Assembly (NCBI RefSeq): GCF_000733295.1
Contig: NZ_JPMI01000079.1
Coordinates: 105,537 to 169,536, forward strand
Direction: 5' to 3'
DNA from: Archangium violaceum Cb vi76
Lineage (GTDB): Bacteria > Myxococcota > Myxococcia > Myxococcales > Myxococcaceae
Length of the DNA stretch: 64,000 bases
Positions 14,833 through 22,620 of the stretch are shown piece after piece (within the stretch, counting starts at the first letter, position 1; the number at the start of each line of letters is the position of its first letter). The translations under genes were made by a program, and so were the position numbers. A model generated the notes under the pieces. The model was not told where the DNA came from and searched no databases. It worked only from the letters and a program-made list of their open reading frames with translations.

Positions 14833-15195
14833 GGTTGTGTCCTGGATGCACATTCCGGAATCCACGCGGAGGCCCCCGGCCCACGAGGGCTCCTGCGTCA
14901 CGCGCACGTCCCGGCCGTCCTCGCGCACCACCATGCCGTCCGGTGCCACCACCGAGAAGCGCACCGGCCTCCCGAGCGCCTCGGCGAGCGCGGCCATCGT
15001 CGTCTCGTCCTCGGCGCTGAAGCCCAGCGGCCCCACCGGGTGGCTGTGGGCGATTTCCTCCAGCTCCCCGCGCAGCCGCCAGATGGCCTCCCAGCGCGCT
15101 CGCGAGTCCGGCAGCCACACCGGGCTCTCCGAGGCATCGCTCCACAGCACCGTTCCGTCCCGGCCAATGAGCAGGCAGACCTCACGCGGCTTCAT
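14788..15195 (-). CDS. JAB/JAMM domain protein (putative metallo-isopeptidase)
   Basis: The central motif HSHPVGPLGFSAED (H50, H52, S60, D63) is the JAMM zinc signature HxHx7Sx2D of JAB/MPN isopeptidases, enzymes that release ubiquitin-like proteins or trim their C-termini. The rest is a short alpha/beta domain of about 110 residues; the usual upstream catalytic glutamate is not obvious. The last 20 residues run into the repeat element and are probably not native. Third gene of a minus-strand operon after the vWA protein and an unknown protein. It lies about 5 kb from the beta-grasp/E1-like pair. Confidence 0.85.
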   Translation of the reverse strand: MKPREVCLLIGRDGTVLWSDASESPVWLPDSRARWEAIWRLRGELEEIAHSHPVGPLGFSAEDETTMAALAEALGRPVRFSVVAPDGMVVREDGRDVRVTQEPSWAGGLRVDSGMCIQDTTSPLPSGEGRGEGIG

Positions 15196-15201
15196 GGGAA
15201 G

Positions 15202-15238
15202 ACCCTCACCCCCACCCCTCTCCCAGAGGGAGAGGGGA
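15202..15238. repeat. half copy of the MITE-like element
   Basis: ACCCTCACCCCCACCCCTCT followed by CCCAGAGGGAGAGGGGA matches the right end of the 14695-14832 element. It fills the 51-base gap between the 306-residue gene and the JAB start, so it contributes the purine-rich sequence directly upstream of the JAB ATG. Confidence 0.7.
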
Positions 15239-15246
15239 GTCTCGTC

Positions 15247-16167
15247 TCAAGCGTGCCGCGTGATGACCAGCACGTCGTGCTCGATGGCCTCACGGATGAC
15301 CGATGGCAGGCTCTCCAGGTTCACGTTCCGGTCCGCTCCCGCCAGGCAGATGCCCGCGTCCACCACCTGCAAGGTGTCCGCCTCCACGATGCTGATGAAG
15401 CGCTCGCCCATGAAGCCGAACGTCACCTCGAGTCGCTCGCTCCCCATCCGCCGCGTGTCGAGCAGCCGCGCTCCCGCCGATTCCAGCACCCGCTCCACCC
15501 GCGTCGCCCCGTGGGACTGACGCTCCAGGTGTCGTGGACGGGCCCGCAGCCGTGCCTCCACCGCCCGTACATGCGCCTCACGCTCGGACGCCAGCGCCCG
15601 CAGCCGCGTCTCGGCCTCGGGACGGCCTCCCTCGGACACGGACAGCACCTGCCCACGGACCTCGACCGGAGAGAATCGGATGCCGAGCGCGCGCGAGGCT
15701 CCCTCCAGCACCGCGTAGCCAAAGGCCGCCCGCAGTGACGCGGGCACGGCCTTCACCTCCGCGAGCGTCCGGCCCTCTTCCAGCATGAGCCGCGCCGTGC
15801 CCTCGGCCTCGCCCTCGAACTCGACCTCCTCGAAGACGAGCGAGCCGTCATGCCAGCGCCGGGCGCGCACGGGCGAGAAGCGCGGAGGCTCCTCCTCGGG
15901 GAGGAGATTCACCGGCTCGGCCACCGCGCCCTCGCGCACCAGACGCGTGCCCCACAGATGTCCACGAACGAGCGGGAGCCCGTCGAGCCCTTCCGGCCCG
16001 GCCGGCTCCCGCGCGGTGGCGGTGCGCCCCTGCACCTCGAAGCGCCACCAGCCCGGAGCGGGCGGCGTGGACACGCGGAGGCGCCGCGAGGGCGCGTCGA
16101 CGGACGCCCCACCGAAGTAGGGCAACACCGCCGACTCCACCTTCCCGAGGAACTTCCGGTAGTCCAC
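15247..16167 (-). CDS. hypothetical protein in vWA-JAB operon
   Basis: GTG at 16167 is preferred because AAGGAG lies 8 bases upstream; a GTG three codons earlier would sit directly on that site. About 306 residues, no signal or membrane segment. The N-terminal two-thirds is beta-rich; an arginine/glutamate-rich helical stretch follows (SEREAHVRAVEARLRARPRH, about residues 198-218), then a C-terminal alpha/beta domain with FGFMGERFISIVEADTLQV. No family recognised. Its tight placement between the vWA and JAB genes suggests a shared pathway. Confidence 0.75.
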   Translation of the reverse strand: MDYRKFLGKVESAVLPYFGGASVDAPSRRLRVSTPPAPGWWRFEVQGRTATAREPAGPEGLDGLPLVRGHLWGTRLVREGAVAEPVNLLPEEEPPRFSPVRARRWHDGSLVFEEVEFEGEAEGTARLMLEEGRTLAEVKAVPASLRAAFGYAVLEGASRALGIRFSPVEVRGQVLSVSEGGRPEAETRLRALASEREAHVRAVEARLRARPRHLERQSHGATRVERVLESAGARLLDTRRMGSERLEVTFGFMGERFISIVEADTLQVVDAGICLAGADRNVNLESLPSVIREAIEHDVLVITRHA

Positions 16168-16183
16168 GACACCCACTCCTTTC

Positions 16184-17956
16184 TCACGCCACCTTCAGCA
16201 GCGGCGTGCGCATCACCCGCTCGACCCAGCCGGACTGGCTGGCCCCGGCCGCCGTCGGCGCGTCCATCAGCGCCTTCAGCACGCGGGGGACCTGGTACGG
16301 GTCCTCGAACTGGTCCACCGACACCTCACTGAACGGCACCTTCATCTGCCCGGCGCACGTGCGCACGGTGTTGCCCCGGTTGGCGGCGCTGGCCACACTC
16401 ACCAGCATCGCCATGGCGGCCACGGTGTAGCCGCACTCGCGGAAGGCCCGGGCGAACTGGTCACCCGCCTCACCCGCCTCGTCACCCACGACGATGCAGA
16501 TGAGCTTCGCCTCCTCCGGCACCCGCATCCCCGCCCGGTGCAGCGCGTGCACACCGGCCGCGTGCGTCGTGCCGCCCGACGCCTTGATGCCCTGCAGCAT
16601 GTGCTGCACCGCCGCACGGCTCGCCGCCTTGGGCTTGAGCACCGTCCCCATCGTGTCGAACGTCGCGATGTGCAGCTTCTCCACCGGGAAGCCCGCGAGG
16701 ATGCGCGACAGCGCCTCCTTGGACTGCTCGATGGCCCCTTCCATGGAGCCGGACTTGTCGATGAGGAACATCACCCTCACGTCCGTCTCCGCCGTCGCCT
16801 CCGCCACCGCCGCCTTCGCCGCGTTGTCGCTCGCCTCCTCCAGCTTCGCCTTCAGCTCCTGGCTGCGCACGTTCTTCACGATGTGGAGCGCCCGCTGGTC
16901 CGTCGCCGTCCGCACCGCCTTGTCCCACCGCGCGCGGATGCCCGGGTCCGACATCAACCCCAACTCCTCGAGCGTGGGCGTCAGGATGCGCAAGTCCCGG
17001 TCGGACAGCGAGGGCAGCAGCGCCGCCATGATGGCCGGCGTCAGGCCCAGATCCTTGGGCAGCCGGCCCACCACCTCCTTGTAGGAGAGGCGCTCCAGCT
17101 CGATCCACTCGCAGATCTCCGCCTCCGAGAGCCCATCGAAGCGCTCCCGCTTCACGAGGTGGAGACCCTCCAGGCCCACCGAGCGGTGGCCCGCGGCCGC
17201 CTGCTTCTGCTTCCAGCCGAGCACCTCGAAGAAGGCCTGCGTCACCGGCTTGTAACCGGCCTTGCGGGCGAGCTTCTTCAGCGTCTCCTTGTAGCCGGCC
17301 TTCACCAGGCCCTGGAGCATGGGCAGGTTCTGCTCACGCAGCCGCAGCCACTTCGTCGCCACGCTCTTCCACCGGCCCATCGGCGCCTTGCGGGACGCGG
17401 GATCTCCGAAACCCGCCTCGCGGTTGAGACGGGCGATCTCCGGCGTCTCGAGCAGCTCGGCCACCCGCAGCACCGCCTTGGGCGTGAGCATGCGCGTGGA
17501 CTTGCGCTCGTAGTGGAGGATCATCGCCTCGCCGATGGTGCGGAAGTCGTCGTCGAGGAACGCGATGGAGCCGTCGTCCTCGCGCACGGGCTGACCGGAG
17601 TGGCTCTGCACGAGCATCAGCGCGCACGTGGCCACCTTCAGGTCACGCCAGTCCGTCTGCGTGAGCGCGTAGGACGCGAAGTGCGCCATGAGGTCCGTGT
17701 TGAGCCGGTAGATGTCCAGCAGCTGGCGGTAGAGCTTCACCGCGGCGGGCACGAAGAGGCCGGGCTTCACCGGGGTGGCGCGGCGCGCGAGCGCCTCGCT
17801 GGCGCCCTGGGCCGCATGCCAGACGCCGTTCACGTCCAGACCCGGGCGGTTGTGCCACAGGTGGGCGGAGCCCCCGAGGACCAGGTCCAGGAGCTTCTCC
17901 GCCGGGCCGCGCTGGGCCTCGGGGAGCGTGGGGGTGGTCTGGTTGTGCGTCGTCAT
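16184..17956 (-). CDS. vWA domain protein with N-terminal helical (TROVE-like) region
   Basis: 590 residues starting at ATG 17956 behind GGAGGGGCAG. The C-terminal third is a von Willebrand A domain with a complete MIDAS start DKSGSM (D400, S402, S404), then GGTTHAAG and VVGDEAGE. The N-terminal 380 residues are all-helical, including a possible HEAT-like series and LPMLQGLVKAGYKETLKKLA, an architecture like TROVE-vWA (Ro60-like) RNA-binding proteins; that match is inferred from pattern, not established. First gene of the operon with the unknown and JAB proteins, and preceded by a paired TTGAC/GTCAA operator at 18005-18039. Confidence 0.8.
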   Translation of the reverse strand: MTTHNQTTPTLPEAQRGPAEKLLDLVLGGSAHLWHNRPGLDVNGVWHAAQGASEALARRATPVKPGLFVPAAVKLYRQLLDIYRLNTDLMAHFASYALTQTDWRDLKVATCALMLVQSHSGQPVREDDGSIAFLDDDFRTIGEAMILHYERKSTRMLTPKAVLRVAELLETPEIARLNREAGFGDPASRKAPMGRWKSVATKWLRLREQNLPMLQGLVKAGYKETLKKLARKAGYKPVTQAFFEVLGWKQKQAAAGHRSVGLEGLHLVKRERFDGLSEAEICEWIELERLSYKEVVGRLPKDLGLTPAIMAALLPSLSDRDLRILTPTLEELGLMSDPGIRARWDKAVRTATDQRALHIVKNVRSQELKAKLEEASDNAAKAAVAEATAETDVRVMFLIDKSGSMEGAIEQSKEALSRILAGFPVEKLHIATFDTMGTVLKPKAASRAAVQHMLQGIKASGGTTHAAGVHALHRAGMRVPEEAKLICIVVGDEAGEAGDQFARAFRECGYTVAAMAMLVSVASAANRGNTVRTCAGQMKVPFSEVSVDQFEDPYQVPRVLKALMDAPTAAGASQSGWVERVMRTPLLKVA

Positions 17957-18004
17957 GTGCTGCCCCTCCAGGAAAGGTCGCGCCCGAGTGACCCGGCCAT
18001 TGTT

Positions 18005-18039
18005 TTGACTTGGCGGTCAATATTGACGTGTGAGGTCAA
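18005..18039. promoter_or_regulatory. paired TTGAC/GTCAA operator upstream of vWA-JAB operon
   Basis: Four half-sites stand in order: TTGAC (18005-18009), GTCAA (18016-18020), TTGAC (18023-18027) and GTCAA (18035-18039), with 6, 2 and 7 bases between them; the centre forms GTCAATATTGAC-like symmetry. The cluster lies 49-83 bases upstream of the vWA start and is AT-rich against its surroundings, as expected for a dimeric repressor or activator site. The remainder of 17957-18320 shows only the element at 18105 and no gene. Confidence 0.55.
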
Positions 18040-18104
18040 TGGGGCGTGTAGGGCCGGGTCGGCCGGGCGCGATGTTCTCGTTCTGCCCCGAAGGACGACG
18101 CGTT

Positions 18105-18130
18105 CCGGGGTTCCTGACGGGGGGATTTCA
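18105..18130 (+). promoter_or_regulatory. recurrent intergenic element, copy 2
   Basis: CCGGGGTTCCTGACGGGG followed by GGATTTCA on the plus strand, about 190 bases before the phytochrome start. It matches the core of copy 1 at 4811 and copy 3 at 36191 but has only one AT-rich half (ATTT). Again it is directed toward the downstream gene. Confidence 0.35.
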
Positions 18131-18320
18131 GGCGCGAGGCATGCCTGTTTCGGCCGGGCCTCCGGGTGAAGGTGACAGGAGCTGAACACTCCAGGGGCGA
18201 GCGGGTGCCGGAGCGAAAGGCGGGTGGGCAGGTTGGGCCGCGTGTCTATACGGTGCGCCGCCCTGGCCCGTCGGGAAGGCAAGGGGATTGCGGCCCGTGG
18301 GCCGTGGTGGAGGAGGCGAG

Positions 18321-20612
18321 ATGCAGACCGATGGGGCCCGGGTCGGCCAGGTGGTGGACCTGACCAATTGTGACAAGGAGCCCATCCACATCCCCGGGGG
18401 CATCCAGCCGCATGGCGTGCTGCTGGTGCTCCAGGAACCGGCCCTCACGATTCGCCAGGTCAGTGAGAACGCCGAGGCCCTGCTGGGGGTGCCCGCCCGC
18501 TCCCTGCTGGGAATGGCGCTCGAGAATCTCCTGACGGAGTCCCAGGCCGCGAGCATCCGCGAGTGCCTCCTCGCGGAGCGGCTCGAGGACAACAACCCCC
18601 TCAAGCTCATCACGCGTGGGGGGGGCCGGGAGCACTTCTTCGACGGCATCGCGCACCGGCACCAGGGGCGGCTCATCCTCGAGCTGGAGCCCACGTCCGA
18701 GAAGGAGGCGCTGCCCTTCTTCGGCTTCTATCACCAGGCGCGCAGCTCCATGTCCCGCCTGCGGGACGCGAAGGACCTGAGCGCCCTGTGCGTGGAGGCC
18801 GTGCGCGAGGTGCGGCGGCTCACCGGCTTCGACCGCGTCATCGCCTACCGCTTCGACGAGGAGTGGAACGGCGCGGTGCTCGCCGAGGATCGGCTGGAGA
18901 CGGCCGACTCGTATCTGGGCCTGTGGTTCCCCGCCTCGGACATCCCCCGTCAGGCGCGCGAGCTCTACACGCTCAACTGGTTGCGCATCATCCCGACCAC
19001 CGACTACGTGCCCGCGCGCATCCTCTCGTTGCCGGAGGACGCGGAGCAGGGCCCGCTCGACATGTCCTTCTGCGTGCTGCGCAGCGTCTCGCCCATCCAC
19101 CTGGAGTACCTGCGCAACATGGGCGCTCCCGCGTCCATGAGCATCTCGCTCCTCAAGGAGGGCCGTCTCTGGGGCCTCATCTCCTGCACCCACGTGTCGG
19201 GCCCACGGTACGTGCCCTACGAGGTGCGCAAGGCGTGCGAATTCGTCGGCGAGTTCATGTCCTCGCTCCTCGTCACCAAGGAGGGCCACGAGCACTACGA
19301 CCAGCGCATCCGGGCCCAGTCCATCCAGGTGCGGCTGCTGGAGCGGATGACGCGCCACCCCGACGTCGCCGTGGGGCTCACCCAACCTCCGCCGGAGTTG
19401 CTCGAGCTCACCGGGGCCACGGGCGCGGCCGTCTACTTCAACGGCAGGACCACCATCATCGGCCAGGCCCCCGATGACGAGCAGCTCCAGGGGCTCATCG
19501 AATGGCTCGCCGCGAAGGCGGATCCGCAGGAGCTGTTCTGCACCGTGAGCCTGTCCCATCACTACCCCGAGGCGGCGGCGTTCAAGGACGTCGCGGCGGG
19601 CCTCATCGCGGCCTCCATGTCGCGTGGCCGCCACAACTACGTGCTGTGGTTCCGTCCCGAGGTGGTGCAGACGGTGGCTTGGGGCGGCAATCCGAACAAG
19701 CCGGTGGACATGGACGGCGACCAGCCGCGGCTGCACCCGCGCAAGTCCTTCGCGCTCTGGAAGGAGACGGTGCGCGGCAAGTCCCTGCCCTGGAAGGACT
19801 ACGAGGTGGAGGCGGCGAGGGAGCTGCGCAGGAACGTCATCGACATCGTCCTGCAACGCAGCGAGGAGCTGCTCAAGCTCAACATGGAGCTGGAGCGCAG
19901 CAACGTGGAGCTGGACTCCTTCGCCTACGCGGCCAGCCATGACCTCAAGGAGCCGCTGCGCGGCATCCACAACTACACCAGCCTGGTGCTGCGTGAGCAG
20001 GCCGATAGCCTCTCGCCCACCAACCACAAGCGCATGGACACGGTGGTCCGGCTCACCCAGCGCATGGAGAGCCTCATCAACTCGCTGCTGCATTACGCGC
20101 AGGTGGGCCGCACCGAGCTGTCCGTGCGGGAGACGGACCTCAACGACGTGCTCTCGTCGGTGTTGGAGGTGCTCAAGCCGCGCATCGACGAGGCCCAGGT
20201 GGAGGTCCGCGTCCCCCGGCCCCTTCCTCCCGCGCGGTGTGACCGGGTGCGGATGGCCGAGGTCTTCACCAACCTCCTCACCAACGCCATCAAGTACAAC
20301 GACAAGGAGAAGAAGTGGGTGGAGATTGGCGCCATGGACACGCCTGACGGCGGCACCACGTACTACGTGCGAGACAACGGGATTGGCATCAAGCCCGAGT
20401 ACCACGACACCATCTTCCGTATCTTCAAGCGCCTGCATGGACGCGACAAGTACGGTGGTGGCACCGGCACGGGCCTGACCATCGTGAAGCGGCTCATCGA
20501 GCGGCACAACGGACGCCTGTGGCTGGAGTCCCAGCCGGGCGCTGGCACCACCTTCTTCTTCACCCTGGGCAGCGAGAAGCCGGAGCCCGTGACCGGGACG
20601 GGGGCGAAGTGA
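18321..20612 (+). CDS. bphP: bacteriophytochrome histidine kinase
   Basis: 763 residues from ATG 18321 (GGAGGAGGCGAG upstream). PAS (about 10-115) with the biliverdin cysteine C17 in LTNCDKEPIHIPG; GAF (about 135-300) with PASDIPRQA and SPIHLEYLRNMG; PHY (about 320-500); then HisKA with ASHDLKEP (H540) and HATPase with DNGIGI and GTGLTIVKRL. Light absorbed by bound biliverdin would set kinase activity. The second conserved chromophore-pocket histidine (CHH in most phytochromes) is Thr290 here (SCTHVSG), the substitution known from SaBphP1 of Stigmatella aurantiaca, where the phytochrome takes part in light-dependent fruiting. Overlaps the next response regulator gene by four bases. Confidence 0.97.
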   Translation: MQTDGARVGQVVDLTNCDKEPIHIPGGIQPHGVLLVLQEPALTIRQVSENAEALLGVPARSLLGMALENLLTESQAASIRECLLAERLEDNNPLKLITRGGGREHFFDGIAHRHQGRLILELEPTSEKEALPFFGFYHQARSSMSRLRDAKDLSALCVEAVREVRRLTGFDRVIAYRFDEEWNGAVLAEDRLETADSYLGLWFPASDIPRQARELYTLNWLRIIPTTDYVPARILSLPEDAEQGPLDMSFCVLRSVSPIHLEYLRNMGAPASMSISLLKEGRLWGLISCTHVSGPRYVPYEVRKACEFVGEFMSSLLVTKEGHEHYDQRIRAQSIQVRLLERMTRHPDVAVGLTQPPPELLELTGATGAAVYFNGRTTIIGQAPDDEQLQGLIEWLAAKADPQELFCTVSLSHHYPEAAAFKDVAAGLIAASMSRGRHNYVLWFRPEVVQTVAWGGNPNKPVDMDGDQPRLHPRKSFALWKETVRGKSLPWKDYEVEAARELRRNVIDIVLQRSEELLKLNMELERSNVELDSFAYAASHDLKEPLRGIHNYTSLVLREQADSLSPTNHKRMDTVVRLTQRMESLINSLLHYAQVGRTELSVRETDLNDVLSSVLEVLKPRIDEAQVEVRVPRPLPPARCDRVRMAEVFTNLLTNAIKYNDKEKKWVEIGAMDTPDGGTTYYVRDNGIGIKPEYHDTIFRIFKRLHGRDKYGGGTGTGLTIVKRLIERHNGRLWLESQPGAGTTFFFTLGSEKPEPVTGTGAK

Positions 20613-21073
20613 ACCGAGGCCTGCCCATCCTCGTCGTGGAGGACAATGACGAGGACTTCGACATGCTCCAGATGACCTTCCAGAGCGTGTCCATTTCCAA
20701 TCCCCTGCATCGCTGCACCGAGGGGGAAGAAGCCCTGGAGTTCCTCCACCAGACCGGCCGCTACGCGGATCCGGACCAGGCCCCTCGTCCGGGCCTCATC
20801 CTCCTGGATTTGAACCTCGCCGGCCTGGATGGCAGGCAGGTGCTCGAGCACCTGAAGAATGATTCCCACCTCAAGAGCATCCCCGTCCTCGTGTTCTCTA
20901 CCTCTGACAACCCGAAGGACGTGCAGAGTGCCTACGCGCATGGAGCGAGTGGCTATCTCCTCAAGCCCGTGGATCTGCCCAGGTTCGAGAGAATGATTCA
21001 GCTCTTCAAGGATTTCTGGTTGGACCACATCGTGCTCCCCGAGGGGGAGGCCCGCGAGGGTGCCCGGAGATGA
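20609..21073 (+). CDS. response regulator (CheY-like, phytochrome partner)
   Basis: GTG at 20609 overlaps the phytochrome TGA (GTGA), so translation is coupled. 154 residues of receiver domain only: acidic pocket EDNDED (residues 11-16), phospho-acceptor D67 in LILLDLNLAG, STSD and GYLLKPVD with the conserved lysine. The LNLAGLDGRQVL pattern fits the Rcp1-like single-domain regulators that follow phytochromes. Likely takes phosphate from BphP and passes the signal to the overlapping hybrid kinase or to another target. Confidence 0.93.
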   Translation: MNRGLPILVVEDNDEDFDMLQMTFQSVSISNPLHRCTEGEEALEFLHQTGRYADPDQAPRPGLILLDLNLAGLDGRQVLEHLKNDSHLKSIPVLVFSTSDNPKDVQSAYAHGASGYLLKPVDLPRFERMIQLFKDFWLDHIVLPEGEAREGARR

Positions 21074-22587
21074 GCCGCCGAGCCCTGACGGTGCTCTTCG
21101 TCGAGGACAGTCCGGAGGACCGGGATGTCTTCCAGACGTACCTGAACGAGACGGGGGAGTACGACTTCCGCTTCCTGGAGGAGGACGACGCGGAGAAGGC
21201 ACTCCAGCTCTGCGTGAGCGAGCACGTGGACTGTGTCCTGCTGGACTATGACCTTCCCGGCATGAACGGCCTGCAGTTCCTCCGCAGGCTGGAGGACGAG
21301 GAGGGGTACCTCAGGCCTCCCGTTGTCATGGTGACCGGCCGGGGGAACGAGCGCATCGCCGTCCAGGCCCTCAAGAGCGGAGCGTCCGACTACCTGGTGA
21401 AGTCGGAGGTGACGCCCGGCAACCTGTACCGCGCCGTGCGCAACGCGGTGGAGAAGGAAGACATCCGCCGGCGCTTCAACGAGCAGCGCACCCGGGCGGG
21501 GCTCGCGGAGGATCGGCTCCGGCTCGCCCTGGAGGTGCTGGAGCACGGTGACGCGCTGCTCGTGCTCGACAGGGACTTCCGCGTCGTCTTCGCCAACAAG
21601 AGTCAGGAGCGCCTCGCGGGCAAGCCGATCCGGGAGACCCTGGACCGTCACTTCTGGGAGCTCTGGCCCGAGGCCGCGGACCCGAGCCGCAAGTATTGGC
21701 TCGAGTACCACCGGGCCATGCGCGAGCGGGTGCCGGTGCAATTCGAGGAGTACTACCCACCCATGAACCGGTGGACGGACGTGGGCGTCTACCCCACGCA
21801 GGATGGGGGCATCGCCATCCTCTACCGGGACATTTCCGGGAAGAAGCGGGCCGAGGAGCAGGTCCGGGCCGAGGAGCGGCGGCGCGCCGAGTTCGAGCAG
21901 CAGCTCATCGGCATCGTCAGCCACGATCTCCGCAACCCCATCACCGCCATCTCCCTGGGGGCGGCGAGCCTGTTGCGCCGCGAGGATCTGGATGAGCGTG
22001 CCCTCAAGACACTGGTGCGCATACAGTCCTCGGCCGAGCGGGTGACGCGGATGATCCGCGACCTGCTCGACTTCACGAAGGCCCGCCTGGGTGGAGGAAT
22101 CGACTTGCTACGGATGCCCATGGACCTGCACCACCTCACCCGGCTCGTCGTGGACGAGGTCCAGATGTCCTTCCCGGATCGCGAGGTGCGGGTCGTCTCG
22201 GACGGAAACGGCGAGGGCGAGTGGGATGGGGACAGGATGGCGCAGGTGCTCACCAACCTCATCACCAACGCCTTGAAGTACAGCCCCGCGGAGACGCCCG
22301 TCCTGATACGGACGTTCGGCGGACCGGCGAGTGTTCAGTTGGAGGTCCACAACCAGGGGCCGCCCATTCCCCCCGCGGTGCTCGCCCACCTCTTCGAGCC
22401 CATGCGGCGCGGTGAGGCCCAGACCCGGGCCGACCGGTCGGCCCGCAGCATCGGTCTCGGCCTCTTCATCGTGGACCACATCGTCCGGGCGCACGGGGGC
22501 AGCATCCACGTGCGCTCCACGGACGCCGAGGGCACGCTCTTTGGCGTGCGCCTGCCGCGCAAGCCACCCGCCGCCCTGGGCCCGTGA
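21070..22587 (+). CDS. receiver-PAS histidine kinase
   Basis: 505 residues; ATG overlaps the regulator stop (ATGA). Receiver domain at 1-130 with D59 in VLLDYDLPG and YLVKSE; PAS at about 140-260; HisKA with IVSHDLRNP (H285); HATPase with ALKYSPAE, and a GLGLFIVDHIV G2 box. A receiver at the N-terminus of a soluble kinase suits a relay that receives phosphate from the phytochrome. Third gene of the phytochrome operon. Close relative of the kinase at 47252. Confidence 0.95.
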   Translation: MSRRALTVLFVEDSPEDRDVFQTYLNETGEYDFRFLEEDDAEKALQLCVSEHVDCVLLDYDLPGMNGLQFLRRLEDEEGYLRPPVVMVTGRGNERIAVQALKSGASDYLVKSEVTPGNLYRAVRNAVEKEDIRRRFNEQRTRAGLAEDRLRLALEVLEHGDALLVLDRDFRVVFANKSQERLAGKPIRETLDRHFWELWPEAADPSRKYWLEYHRAMRERVPVQFEEYYPPMNRWTDVGVYPTQDGGIAILYRDISGKKRAEEQVRAEERRRAEFEQQLIGIVSHDLRNPITAISLGAASLLRREDLDERALKTLVRIQSSAERVTRMIRDLLDFTKARLGGGIDLLRMPMDLHHLTRLVVDEVQMSFPDREVRVVSDGNGEGEWDGDRMAQVLTNLITNALKYSPAETPVLIRTFGGPASVQLEVHNQGPPIPPAVLAHLFEPMRRGEAQTRADRSARSIGLGLFIVDHIVRAHGGSIHVRSTDAEGTLFGVRLPRKPPAALGP

Positions 22588-22620
22588 GGCCTGGAGTGGC
22601 GGTGGCCCGCGCTCCCTGAC

